Shown piece by piece: positions 1 through 11,520 of a stretch of DNA of 64,000 nt (positions are counted from its first letter, which is position 1; every line of letters starts with the position of its first letter). Under the pieces are notes generated by a model that was not told where the DNA came from, did not search any database, and worked only from the letters and a program-made list of their open reading frames with translations. The DNA comes from Tachypleus tridentatus (taxonomy: Eukaryota; Arthropoda; Merostomata; Xiphosura; Limulidae). A program made the translations under genes and the position numbers. The stretch lies in the NCBI RefSeq assembly GCF_004210375.1, contig NC_134834.1, positions 93,996,170 to 94,060,169 of the forward strand, in the 5' to 3' direction.

Positions 1-1428
1 CATTTTAAGACATGTAGCAGGAATCTTAGGTTATGACAATGATGAACAACTTGAAGTTCTCTACAGAAAGACAGCATGGCACTTTGATGAAAAATACAAG
101 AAGGCTGCAAGTTCCTATGATGTTTTCAAGCATGCTGTTTCGTACGTTACATTTGTGCTATTATTGTTTTATGAGGTTATAATAAGGCCTTCATTTCTGT
201 ATAACTTACATTCACTTTTGAATAGGATACCTAAAGCATTTCATACACAATGTACCAAAATCTGTGGTTTAAGTAGGAAACACCGGTATAGTTAAATTGA
301 GAATATTTTAGTTACAAAATGAAAATTATCTTAAATATAAATCTGCAGCACAAAGTTATGAGAACATAAAGCTATGAAGTTAACTAAACAAGTAAACAAT
401 CCATTTATTTCAACAAAATGTATTTCTGTGCTTGTTAGTTACAAAAAACCAAGTTTTAAGTACTGTATGATATCTTTACTACATTTTAGTTGTGAGAGGT
501 AATATGAATCTAGCTGACGACAATATTCCTCTTATAAGTAGTTTTGAAATTTGTATTTTATTTTTTATTGTTAGAAATATTACAAAATATTGTGAAAACT
601 TTCTATTGATGTAAAAGGTATGAAAATTTAAACTATACTTGGATTTTGAAACTATGAACTACAGTATTAGTTTCAGTGTTTGGATGAATATGTGTAAATA
701 AATTTTTACGTAAAGTTTAAGGTTAAAATGCAGTTAGTCTGTATTTTATCAACATTGACTTTAAAATGTTAGTAGTTTAAAATAAGAATTAAAAACAAAT
801 AAAAAATGTTCAAATAATGTGTGCCTTGTGAAACATAAATGTATTCCTTGTAATAGAATATCATGAACTTTTGTTTTACCTTAGGCTTTGGAAGTAAAAA
901 AAAACATTGTAGAACAAATTTTATACAAACAATATTTGACTTTTGTGCAAAACTTGAGTCTTCTTTCTTAATTGTTTTGTTGCAGTACAATGTGAGCATG
1001 ACTTCCAGAATGATGTACATGTCATATTTTATTATATTTGTATGACAAGATGGGATACTATGTTAAGTCTTCGGCGTGCAGTATGTAATTCCTTGTGTAG
1101 TTAATACATTATTCAGCCTGGTGTATTTATTTTATGGCATGAAAACTTTTTACCATAGTTGATTTAAGAAACTAGTTGTGTACTTAAGAATGTGTTGATG
1201 AAATTTTCTGTATTGTCATTGTAATATTTCATTTTATTTCTAATATTATAGCAGTCTTTGATCAAATAATCCACTGAATAAAAATATGAAACTATTCAGC
1301 ACTTTGTATTCTATTTTCTAGTGATCCATCCATTCTGGATGAATGTGAACTTGATGAAGAAACAAAACAAGTTCTCTTAACTAACATTAATCAGAGACTC
1401 ACTCCTCAGTCTGTGAAAATAAGAGCAG
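1..1428 (+). CDS. EIF2S1: eIF2-alpha (EIF2S1), two internal exons, partial
   Basis: Alpha subunit of eIF2, the GTPase complex that delivers initiator Met-tRNA to the 40S ribosome in the cytoplasm. The first exon runs from the window edge to 141 and encodes [20 protein letters not shown] and on to FKHAVS; its donor is GTACGT at 142. The second exon is 1322-1428, after a TTTTCTAG acceptor, and encodes DPSILDE...[15 protein letters not shown], ending at a GT at 1429. The phases agree: TC joins T to make the Ser of HAVSDPS. By family numbering this is about residues 111-193, the end of the S1 module and the helical domain. The Ser51 phosphorylation site lies upstream and the C-terminal alpha-beta domain should follow. 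That following exon is not seen: 1620-2119 is a gap and nothing matching appears beyond it. Identity is sure; the gene is incomplete here. Confidence 0.93.
142..1321 (+). other. eIF2-alpha intron
   Basis: AT-rich intron between the two exons, bounded by GTACGT and TTTTCTAG. I see no repeat family or embedded gene; the short open frames at 769-1045 on both strands are low-complexity and look accidental. Confidence 0.85.
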
Positions 1429-1619
1429 GTACTGTGATTAGTTAAGTTAATTAAATTAAATAGAGCTAATAAATGTCCAATAAATGGTGGTGCTTTATAT
1501 ATTACGAAAAATAAAATAAAAAATATAATTTGATACCCCAAAATGTTACACACTGCTTTTGTTTTGCACTAGCCAAAAGAATCTGTCTGTTTTCCAAAGA
1601 TATTCAGAGACCATTGTCA

Positions 1620-2119
1620 NNNNNNNNNNNNNNNNNNNNNNNNNNNNNNNNNNNNNNNNNNNNNNNNNNNNNNNNNNNNNNNNNNNNNNNNNNNNNNNNN
1701 NNNNNNNNNNNNNNNNNNNNNNNNNNNNNNNNNNNNNNNNNNNNNNNNNNNNNNNNNNNNNNNNNNNNNNNNNNNNNNNNNNNNNNNNNNNNNNNNNNNN
1801 NNNNNNNNNNNNNNNNNNNNNNNNNNNNNNNNNNNNNNNNNNNNNNNNNNNNNNNNNNNNNNNNNNNNNNNNNNNNNNNNNNNNNNNNNNNNNNNNNNNN
1901 NNNNNNNNNNNNNNNNNNNNNNNNNNNNNNNNNNNNNNNNNNNNNNNNNNNNNNNNNNNNNNNNNNNNNNNNNNNNNNNNNNNNNNNNNNNNNNNNNNNN
2001 NNNNNNNNNNNNNNNNNNNNNNNNNNNNNNNNNNNNNNNNNNNNNNNNNNNNNNNNNNNNNNNNNNNNNNNNNNNNNNNNNNNNNNNNNNNNNNNNNNNN
2101 NNNNNNNNNNNNNNNNNNN
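1620..2119. other. Assembly gap, exactly 500 N
   Basis: A run of N from 1620 to 2119, exactly 500 bases. A round number usually marks a scaffold join of unknown true length. Open frames spanning it are artefacts. Confidence 0.98.
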
Positions 2120-2192
2120 TTTCGATACCTGTTGTGTACAGAACACAGATCGCCCAACTTGAAGCTTCTGTGATTAATTATAAACAAACAAG
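2120..2192 (+). repeat. SINE family B, 3' part
   Basis: Starts at the edge of the gap with TTTCGATACCTGTTGTG, then a diverged ACACAGATCGCCCAACTTG segment and a AAACAAACAAG tail. The tRNA-like head is cut off by the gap. Confidence 0.55.
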
Positions 2193-2875
2193 TGTACGCG
2201 TTTCGCAATTCACTGAACTACTTTTAAAACCAATAGACTCCATTGTGTAACCCAGCTTCGTGGATATTAAATTAGTTCAAATATATATACAGTTTTATTT
2301 TTAAGGTTAACTGTATGGCTGTTATGAACTAATGAGCATTAAGCCTAGCAGTTTATTGTTTAAAGCACGTGTTGTATATTCTGGTCTCAAATAGGCAGAA
2401 ATTCAGTTATGCATTATTGATATTGCTATGGTATTTGGATCTAGAAAGTATTAGTAGCAGATAAGTTTGTCGCCACAAACCAAAAGGTAGAGATAATTTG
2501 ACAGAGTGAATCAGTGGCTTATCAATGGCTTATCGATAAAGAGACGATCAGACAAGGAGACAATAAACAAATTATTTTTGTTTTATCTCAGAAGAACAAC
2601 AGGCCTCAAGAAAGAGAAATCGAGAAAAGGTTTGTTTTGTTTGTATTAAAACTCGATTTCTAATGTTATAAGTCAGCAGGACTGTCGCTGCGCCACCGGA
2701 GCTCGGGAAGGGGAAATGTCTTATACAAAAGAATAATGCAGTTTATGTGCACGGAAACCTAAATAAGTGAATGAAATTAAAACATAGACTGGTCTCAGAA
2801 AGGAGATAAAATATATCATAAGGATAATCATTCCCAGATCATATCTGTATACATATATTTTTTACGTCGCTTAAC
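2193..2875. other. No gene seen
   Basis: AT-rich sequence without recognised coding potential or repeat family. Confidence 0.6.
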
Positions 2876-3154
2876 GGGCCGGCATAGCCAGGTGGGTTGA
2901 GGCATTCGACTCGTAATCAGACGGTCGCGGGTTCGAATCCTCGTCACACCAAATATGCTCGCCCTTTCAGCCGTGGAGGCGTTATCATGTTACGGTCAAT
3001 TCCACTATTCGTTGGTAAAAGAGTAGCCAAAGAGTTGGCGGTGGATGGTGATGACTCAGCTGCATTCTGCTCTAGTCTTACACTGCTAAATTAAGGACGG
3101 CTAGCGCAGATAGCCCTCGAGTAGTTTTACGCAAAATTCAAAAAACAAACAAAC
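2876..3154 (+). repeat. SINE family A (family description)
   Basis: Full-length copy of the main family, about 275 bp. It has a tRNA-like head starting GGCCCGGCATGGCCA, with A-box-like TGGCCAAGCGCGTTAAGG, an anticodon-type loop CTCGTAA and B box GGGTTCGAATCC. The unrelated body runs from CAAACATGCTCGCCCTTTC through CCACTATTCGTTGGTAAAAG, GAGTTGGCGGTGGGTGG and CTAAATTAGGGACGGCTAGC. The 3' domain is GCAGATAGCCCTCGAGTAGC, then TTTGCGCGAAATTC and an A/C tail (AAACAAACAAAC). The head would fire tRNA scanners but it is a SINE promoter, not a tRNA gene. About 36 copies or fragments lie in this window, on both strands. Confidence 0.95.
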
Positions 3155-3503
3155 TGGCTTTAAGCAGTGAATTCGGAAATTATACTTATTCGAAGTATCC
3201 ATATCATGTATTATCCATTCTCATAGAATAACTGTCATTATAGGAAAATTATCATTTTTATATCTTCGCGATAATAAATTAAAAATTATTTGCCATTTCT
3301 TCTACTTGAACAGTTAATATAGCATTCATTTTGTTAATTTTTTTTCTTAATGCATAGGTTCTTTTTCTAATATTAATTAAACATCCTTACGTTACAATAA
3401 AAGGTAAAGGTGTTGATAATATGTCATAATAAGACATACAAAAACAAGAGCAAATTTCACAGGTCACCAACGACAAGCGGCTCATGGCGTGCCAATCACC
3501 AGT

Positions 3504-3765
3504 TCATGGCTAGATGGTTAAGGCGTTCACTCGTAATCCAAGGGTCGTGGGTTCGAGTCCCCATCACATTAAAACATGTTAGCCCTTTAGCCGTGGGAGC
3601 ATATATAATGTGACGGTCACTATTCGTTAGTAAAAGAGTAGCCCAAGAGTTGGTGGAGGGTGGTGATGACTAGCTGTCTTCCCTCTAGTCTTACACCGCC
3701 AAATTAGGGACGGCTAGCGCAGATAGCCCTGCCAAAACTTTTGCGAGAAATTCCGTAAAATAAAC
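3504..3765 (+). repeat. SINE family A, diverged
   Basis: Head, B box GGGTTCGAGTCCCC and body are present; part of the promoter-proximal body and the CTCGAG segment are altered, and the tail is GAAATTCCGTAAAATAAAC. Confidence 0.88.
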
Positions 3766-5711
3766 AATCGCCAATTAAAAAATTAGAAATCAATCGATAT
3801 TTAAATTTATTTGTCTTTGAGGCCTATAATTCTTAATTGACCTAATAATAAGTCACTTTTAACAGACTTAATTTAATTCGTATAATTGAAACAATCTTTA
3901 TCGAAACGAATTCAAAGAAAAACAAAAAAAGCGAAGGTTCACCCAGTGGCGATAAATGTAACTTTTATTAAATCTTCATAGGAAAAACGTTTTCAGTTTT
4001 TTTTTAGTATCCCTGTAAACTAATAAAGATTAATTAAAGTAATTAAACTGAGCACTGTATGAGGTTTGTTAAAAACAGCTCTATTTGTACGAAGATTGAT
4101 TATATATAGCACGTAGGGTAAAGCTGAATATCGGGAGATGTGGTCGCTTTAAAATAAAAATAACCAACAGCAGGTACAGAAGTTGTGGTTAACGGATTAT
4201 CAACCATATATAGTTATTTAAGATAGTAAAATTTCTTTATTGTAACTTAAACGAATCTGTCTGAAAGTTCATACTTCCTCCTAGAGACTCCCTATAGAGA
4301 CCCTAGATACAGTAAGTATCCAGACTTATGATGCTAAAATTCAGCTTTTGATACCCGTGACTGGCATGGCACAGATAGACCACTATGGAGCTTTGTCCCA
4401 ACAACAGAGAAACGAACAAACAAATTGAAAGCTGGGTTTCTATTCCATCCAATATGTCTGTTTTGAAAGATCTCATTCGATTACATATGTAGCCCTGCAA
4501 AGAGATGCTTATAATAAGTTGGTGTTTCTATGGAAACATGAGTTTTTCTTTTAAGTGACTAGATTACTATTGGCTTATTTGCATCGATTGTTATCTTTCA
4601 AACTCCGTTAACAAATGGGCACAGAGGACACATGGCCCACAATACATGTTTCAATTATTTTCAAGAGAAAAATTTGTGATTGGTTCTTTTCTACCCTATA
4701 TATAATGTATAACAGCTTATAAATATGTTAACTTTCTTCATACTGTATAAATAATAACCAAAACTAGAAGTTACGTCAAAATAACAACGGTGAAAGGTTT
4801 CTCAGGTTAAAGATTAATAAATTTCAACACTCTCGAAGGTCATTCATGTTGAACCCCTTTCTGGTATCGTATCGTCGTTATTGAATAAACAATAAATGTG
4901 TTTCTTTCTCACAAAAAATATTGGACTGACGAGGACACGTAAATATGTTGAAGCTTGAATTTATATAAATTTAGGTGTTTTTTTGTTATTATTGTAGACT
5001 TTTGACTTATGAGCACAACACAGATAGCTTAAAGTGTAGTTTTGTAAACAATGCACAAAGCAAAATAAACCAACTCTGACCTTAAACTTTATTTTATGTT
5101 AATTCTTGGTTAAAATTCCAATAAGCGTGCATCTAGTAATCTATCAATTAATCACAAAAGTAGAAATATTGGTTATTTGGAGTAAGCCAATTTTACGGAT
5201 TTTACTGGAGAATGAGTACTGGATCTGTACATGAAGTAAATAGTGCACTGTTTCAAAGTTCGTGTCTAATGCAAAACGTTCTTTCGTTCAACAGATTTAT
5301 CACTAAATACGTCAAATACAATTATATAAGCAAAGTGCGATTTACATCTATAAACGTCTCTTTTCAGTTTCTATCCTTCTTCAAGAGAAATGTAAAGAAT
5401 TGAAGAATCGCATTTTGTTTCGATACATTACCAAGTATTATTAAGTATTACCAAGTTATGAAAATAGCTAAAATTAACACTGCACAGCTTATGTTTTGGT
5501 TTACTTTCGCGATGTTTAAGAATTACACTGATGGCACGAACAGCACAGTGTATTCCAGTGTGTTTTGGACATACGATTTACAAACTCATAAATGTTATGG
5601 TTCACACATGATAGGCTGGGCGTGGTCTAGTGACTAAATGTTAGATTCAGATCGGAAAGTTCAAAGTTCGACTTTTATACACAGTTGGACATGTTTCTTT
5701 CTCACTTTTAG
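3766..5711. other. Gene-free stretch with SINE B remnants
   Basis: AT-rich DNA. A diverged family B copy lies at about 4290-4424 (+), with TTTTGATACCCGTG, GCACAGATAGACCA, GGAGCTTTGT and an ACAAACAAATT tail. A weaker remnant is at 5005-5070 (AACACAGATAGCTTAAAG). No coding sequence is supported. Confidence 0.55.
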
Positions 5712-7825
5712 ATGTAGAAGAATTATGACAGTCAATCCCAATATACCAGTATTAAAGGTAGCAATGTCGATTTGGATTGTGACAGTTAATCCCGTGATTC
5801 CATTGTTGTATATGTCGACGGGGATTGTGAGAGTCAATCCTCTGTTCCATTATTGTTAAAAGTAGTTATGTACGACGGACTGTGACAGTCAGTCCCACTA
5901 TTTCATTATCGTAGATATGTAAATGACGGACTGTGACAGTGTAAATCACATTATTCCATTATTAAAAATAGCTATGTAGACGGCGGACTCTGAGAGTCAA
6001 TCCCTCTGTTCCATTGTTAAAAGTAGCTCTGTAGACGGTGGATTGTGAAAGTTTATCCCTTATTCCATTATTAGAAGTAACTGTGTAGATGGTGGATTGT
6101 GACAGTCAGTTCCGCTATTTCATTATTAAAGTAGATATGTAGATGACGGACTGTGACAGTAAATCACATTATTCCATTATTAAAAGTAGCTATGTAGACG
6201 GCGGACTCTGAGAGTCAACCTCTATTCCATTGTTGAAAGTAGCTCTGTAGACGGTGGATTGTGAAAGTTTATCCCTTTATTCCATTATTAAGAAGTAACT
6301 GTGTGATGGTGGATTGTGACAGTCAGTTCCGCTATTTCATTATTAAAAGTAGATATGTAGATGACGATGTGACAGTAAATCACATTATTCCATTATTAAA
6401 AGTAGCTATGTAGACGGGCGGACTCTGAGAGTCAATCCCTCTATTCCATTGTTGAAAGTAGCTCTGTAGACGGTGGATTGTGAAAGTATCCCTTTATTCC
6501 ATTATTAGAAGTAACTGTGTAGATGGTGGATTGTGAGCCGTTCCATATTTCATTATTAAAAGAATATGTAGATGACGGACTGCAGCAAATCACATTATTC
6601 CATTATTAAAAGTAGCTATGTAGACGGCACTCTGAGAGTCAATCCCTCTATTCCATTGTTGAAAGAAGCTCTGTAGACGTGGATTGTGAAAGTTTATCCC
6701 TTTATTCCATTATTAGAAGTAACTGTGTAGATGGCGGACTGTGAGTGTAAGTTCCGCTATTATATTATTAAAAGTAGATATGTAGATGACGGACTGTGAC
6801 AGTAAATCACATTATTCCATTATTAAAAGTAGCTATGTAGACGGCGGACTCTGAGAGTCAATCCCTCTATTCCATTGTTGAAAGTAGCTCTGTAGACGGT
6901 GGATTGTGAAAGTTTATCCCTTTATTCCATTATTAGAAGTAACTCTGTAGACGGTGGATTGTGACAGTTAATCCCGTTATTCCATTGTTAAAAGTAGCTA
7001 TGTCGACGGGGATTGTGAGAGTCAATCCCCTGTTCCATTGTTAAAAGTAAAGGTAGACGACGGACTGTGACAGTCAGTCCCACTATTTCATTATAAAAGT
7101 AGATATGTGTGATGACGACTTGCATAGTAAATCACATTATTCCATTATTAAAAGTAGCTATGTAGATGGCGGACTCTGGAAAGTTTATCCCTTTATTCCA
7201 TTATTAGAAGTAACTGTGTAGACGGTGGATTGTGTTTATCCCTTTATTCCATTATTAGAAGTAACTCTGTAGACGGTGGATTGTGACAGTCAATCCTTCT
7301 ATTCCATTGTTGAAAGTAGCTCTGTAGACGGTGGATTGTGAAAGTTTATCCTTTATTCCATTATTAGAAGTAACTGTGTAGATGGTGGATTGTGACAGTC
7401 AGTTCCGCTATTTCATTATTAAAAGTAGATATGTAGATGACGGACTGTGACAGTAAATCCACATTATTCCATTATTAAAAGTAGCTATGTAGACGGCGGA
7501 CTCTGAGAGTCAATCCCCTATTCCATTGTTGAAAGTAGCTCTGTAGACGGTGGATTGTGAAAGTTTATCCCTTTATTCCATTATTAGAGGTAACTGTGTA
7601 GATGGTGGATTGTGACAGTCAGTTCCACTATTTCATTAGTAAAAGTAGCTACGTAGACGACGGGCTTCGACAGTCAATGTTTTCTATTTCATTAGTAAGA
7701 CTAACTGTGTAGATGACGGACTGTGACAGTCAGTCTTTCTATTCTCTTACTAAAAGTAGTTATGTAGACGACGGACTGTGACAGTCAGTCTCTCTATTCC
7801 ATTATACAAAGTAGCTATGTTGAGA
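5712..7825 (+). repeat. Minisatellite, ~55-bp unit with 4-unit higher-order repeat
   Basis: About 38 units of roughly 55 bp, each a GACGG(C/T)GGA(C/T)TGTGA core, then a CCATTATT-type segment and AAAGTAGCT(A/C)TGTA. Four variants recur in order: (1) GATGACGGACTGTGACAGTA with AATCACATT; (2) GACGGCGGACTCTGAGAGTC; (3) GACGGTGGATTGTGAAAGTT; (4) GATGGTGGATTGTGACAGTC with AGTTCCGC. Variant 1 starts near 5918, 6139, 6358, 6569 and 6781, giving a period of about 211-221 bp. Later variant-1 spacing, near 7105 and 7433, is about 325 bp, a six-unit period. Both ends contain irregular units. Confidence 0.92.
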
Positions 7826-7929
7826 GCGGGTGCAGTTGATTGTTTGTCCTTTCTCTCTCTCTAGTCAAGATCTGTAAATTAATGATGGCTGTACCGAAAC
7901 CTGATATAGCCATTTAGCCCGCTTGTGAA

Positions 7930-8355
7930 GGTGTGATTACATTGGATAATACAATGAATGTCTGGTTACACTTGATAATACAATGAAGGTCGGTTACCCA
8001 TGGTAATACAGTGAAGTCTGATTACTCTTGGTAGTACAGTTAAGGCCTGGTTACCCTTGGTAATACAGTGAAGGTCTAGTTACAGTAGGAAATGCAATGA
8101 AGGTCTGACTACACTGATAAACACAATGAAGGTCTGGTTACAGTGAGCGATACAATGAAGGTCTTGTTAAACTGGGTAATTTAGTGAATATCTGACTACT
8201 CTGGTAAATAGAATGAAGGTCTGGTTATAGTGGGTAATACAGTGATCTGGTTATAGTGGGTAATACAGTGAAGGTTTGGTTATAGTGGGTAATAGAGTGA
8301 ATGTCTGACTAACCTGGTAAATAGAATGAAGGTCTGGTTATAATGGGTAATACAG
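7930..8355 (+). repeat. Minisatellite, 29-bp unit
   Basis: About 14 diverged copies of GTCTGGTTACANTTGGTAAT followed by ACAGTGAAG. Begins about 100 bp after the preceding array, but the unit is unrelated by eye. No open frame persists. Confidence 0.88.
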
Positions 8356-10127
8356 TACTGAACCAAAATTTCTGAAGTTTATTTCCGGCGATATTCTTCT
8401 TTTGATAATTCGCTTTTATGATTTTAGTTTTAGAAGTTTTAAGTAAACATTAGGTTTAGTAAATTAGTTTTATATGTTAGTCAATTTACAACATAGCTTT
8501 AAGTATTTAAATAGATAAATAAATCCAGAGAAAGGGAGAAAACACCGAGATAAAAATCTTAGTGAAATGTTCAGTCCAATGCTGTATTGCATCTAGAAAA
8601 TTTAACCAAAACTTAGCTGCTCATTATATTATGGCAAATATTTTACGTTCGCTTATGGGTATTTAAAAAGAATCCAAGTCGTCACATATGCTTCCTATAC
8701 ATGAACTGAGTGTATAATACTAAATGTTAGCATTGTAAAAACCTGTGTTTAGAATTTAGAAGCCATCGTTTGTACTAAAAGTTATTTAATATTGGTTAAG
8801 GGTTAAACATGTGATGAATTATTCCAACAAGACATCTGAATATTTCATATTTATGTGGTTCAGTAATGGCTTCCAGGAAAAACAATAATGAAACATAACG
8901 GACAGTTCTATTACTAGACTGGTCAATATTCTTTAAGTTTAATATTCATAGAAAGGCGAATGGTGGTTTCCGGAAGGAAAGCTTCTGAATTATCCTAACG
9001 AGACCATTAAATAATTGTAATTTTTTAATATTTATTTAGTCCAGTGACGGTTTTCAAATGAAATTTGACGAATCATTGCAAGGCCATGTTTCGCACTGAT
9101 CTGATCCATTATTGATTTTCAGACATGTCATGGATTATTTAATAATACCGCTGAATATTCATAATACTTCATACTTCTGTGACTTAGAAATTAAGTTTTC
9201 CTGTTTTAGGGTTGTAGGTCACTCAAAATATTTATTGTAAAACCCATCACATTTTGTTTTCTGAGAGGCCTCATGCTCGTTAACTTCGATGTAATTTAAT
9301 CAACACAATGAATTCGTCTGTCTCGGTTCCATGCTTTACGATCCCATAAAAGCAAGAGCATTAGTGACGAATCTTCGAGTTAATATATGTTTATATGATT
9401 TGTACCCATTTATTTTGAGTGTGTGCTATGTATCTAGTTGGATCGTGAAAGAATTATATTTATTTTTGTACCGAAACACGCACTAGGGATAAAACCACTA
9501 CTTCCTTTTTTTCTTCTGTCTGGGTGTATTGTAATTTATAAACATAAGCCTAAAAACTGTTAACTTTAGCATAATAATTAAGGGTAAATCCTAATGTATA
9601 CTAAACTTATACGTACTGATGTCAAGCATGCATCTACTAATTAAAGTTAACCTATCTGTAGCAAAGTACAACAAAATCTGGATGAATCTGATATAATATA
9701 TCTCTTTTAATTAACTTATTGGTTTCGAAAATACAAGTTCGTATTCAGTTAGCAGCTGAAGAAATTGCGTTCTAAGCCTATCTTTACTGATATATATATA
9801 TATATATTTCATAAACTTGACTTTGAACAACATATTTTATTGAAAAAACAAAATGGACACTGCCGTACCTAACCATGTCTCGATATCCTATTAATTGACT
9901 ATCCAAACTTAACGTTGTAAACACGGAATCACAAGGGTAGTTTTGTTTTTGTTTGTACTTTATATTTTGTAAACGATTGTTTTTGGCCTTACATTACTAA
10001 AATTTCAATTCAAACAATTATTGATAAATTCAGCTGCAAATGAGAAGTGTTATTCCTTAACATTTAAATTAAATCAACACATCAACTGTATGGCTTCTTG
10101 ATAATCCAAGTCCTCAGTCATAAACTA
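8356..10127. other. No gene seen; short AT microsatellite
   Basis: AT-rich DNA with a short (TA)n run near 9790-9806. Nothing resembling the ONECUT cut-domain exon is present, although it would be expected somewhere upstream of the homeodomain exon. Confidence 0.55.
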
Positions 10128-10965
10128 GAAAGTTTTAATGCTATTTTTCTTTACAGTATTAGAATGTTTTAACGTTTTGTTATATTCTTAGAATGTTTCA
10201 ACGTTCTATTACAGTATTAAAATGTTTAACGTTTCGTTATAATCTTAGAATGTTTCAACGTTCTATTACAGTATTAAAATGTTTAACGTTTCGTTATAAT
10301 CTTAGAATGTTTCATCGTTCTATTACAGTATTAAAATGTTTAACGTTTCGTTATAATCTTAGAATGTTTCATCGTTCTATTACAGTATTAGAATGTTTTA
10401 ACGTTTCGTTATAATCTTAGAATGTTTCAACGTTCTATTGCAGTATTAGAATGTTTTAACGTTTCGTTATAATCTTAGAATGTTTCAACGTTCTATTACA
10501 GTATTAAAATGTTTAACGTTTCGTTATAATCTTAGAATGTTTCAACGTTCTATTACAGTATTAGAATGTTTTAACGTTTCGTTATAATCTTAGAATGTTT
10601 CAGCGTTCTATTACAGTATTAGAATGTTTTAACGTTTCGTTATAATCTTAGAATGTTTCAGCGTTCTATTACAGTATTAGAATGTTTTAATGTTTCGTTA
10701 CAATATTAGAATGTTTCAACGTTCTATTACGGTATTAGAATGTTTTAACGTTTCGTTATAATCTTATAATGTTTTAACGTTTCGTTATAATCTTATAATG
10801 TTTTAACGTTTCGTTATAATCTTATAATGTTTTAACGTTTCGTTATAATCTTATAATGTTTTAACGTTTCGTTATAATCTTAGAATGTTTCAGCGTTCTA
10901 TTACAGTATTAGAATGTTTTAACATGTCGTTACAATATTAGAATGCTTAATTACAATGTTAGAAT
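10128..10965 (+). repeat. Minisatellite, 29-bp subunit in 58-bp dimers
   Basis: Two 29-bp subunits alternate: TAGAATGTTTCAACGTTCTA plus TTACAGTAT, and TAGAATGTTTTAACGTTTCG plus TTATAATCT. Early copies lose one base in the second subunit, so the 57-bp period gives an accidental in-frame 19-residue repeat on the + strand. Around 10735-10880 only the second subunit is amplified, about five times. The first subunit contains a near-palindrome, TAGAATG...CGTTCTA. The array ends about 160 bp before the ONECUT exon. Confidence 0.93.
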
Positions 10966-11123
10966 AATGCACTCTAGAAAGGTAACTTATGATTCTCTTG
11001 TAATAATTTTCCTTCGACAAATGTTTTTCTTGTTTTACTAAATTTAATAACTATAGTTTTCTTTCACGCAACTTTATTTCTGTCGTTGTATTAATTATAC
11101 TTCTTGGAACTCTCGTTTTTTAG

Positions 11124-11520
11124 CATGTAAGCGAAAGGAAGAAGCCCCCCAGCAGAAAAAAAACACAACCAGCCTAAGAAACCGCGCCTCGTCTTCACCG
11201 ACCTTCAAAGGCGGACGTTACAGGCAATCTTCAAGGAGACCAAAAGGCCTTCGAAAGAAATGCAGATTACCATTGCACAACAACTTGGACTTGATCTAAC
11301 TACGGTAGGGAACTTCTTCATGAACGCTAGACGTCGTTCTCAAGACAAGTGGGCGGAAGAAAATAAATCTCAACCACATGATGGCGCAGCAGTCGACAAC
11401 ATCAACGTGTCTTGTGTAACACTTATCAATAGCAGCGCCCCCTCGCCGCTGTCACCATCAACAAACTGTGAGTCGCCGACTCTTTCAACAGTTTCGGTCA
11501 GTAACTTAACATCATCCTAG
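11124..11520 (+). CDS. onecut: ONECUT-family (HNF6-type) homeodomain, terminal exon
   Basis: Nuclear transcription factor of the ONECUT class (cut domain plus divergent homeodomain). A CGTTTTTTAG acceptor precedes CA-TGT-AAG-CGA, giving the family's CKRKE start. The homeodomain runs about 11176-11355: KKPRLVFTDLQRRTLQAIF, then RPSKEMQITIAQQLGLDL, then helix 3 with NFFMNARRRSQDKW. Phe-Phe-Met instead of the usual Trp-Phe-Gln is the ONECUT signature. A Ser/Thr/Pro-rich tail ends at TAG 11518-11520. Oddity: CKRKEE and PKKPRLVF are in different frames. One base appears to be missing between 11145 and 11175, where C6 (11145-11150) and A8 (11156-11163) runs occur. The cut-domain exon is not in the visible sequence to the left. 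Identity is firm; the frameshift is more likely an assembly error than a pseudogene. Confidence 0.93.

Noticed and set aside
1530-2208. Open frames of 180-220 codons around the gap
   Set aside because: Consist almost entirely of N.
2897-3094. Many open frames with RSIPLFVGKRVA(Q/K)ELAV across the window
   Set aside because: All are translations of SINE family A body in one frame; they occur only inside SINE copies.
10193-10414. Open frame with a 19-residue repeat (MFQRSITVLKCLTFRYNLR)
   Set aside because: Produced by the 57-bp period of the minisatellite; the frame is lost as soon as the unit is 58 bp.
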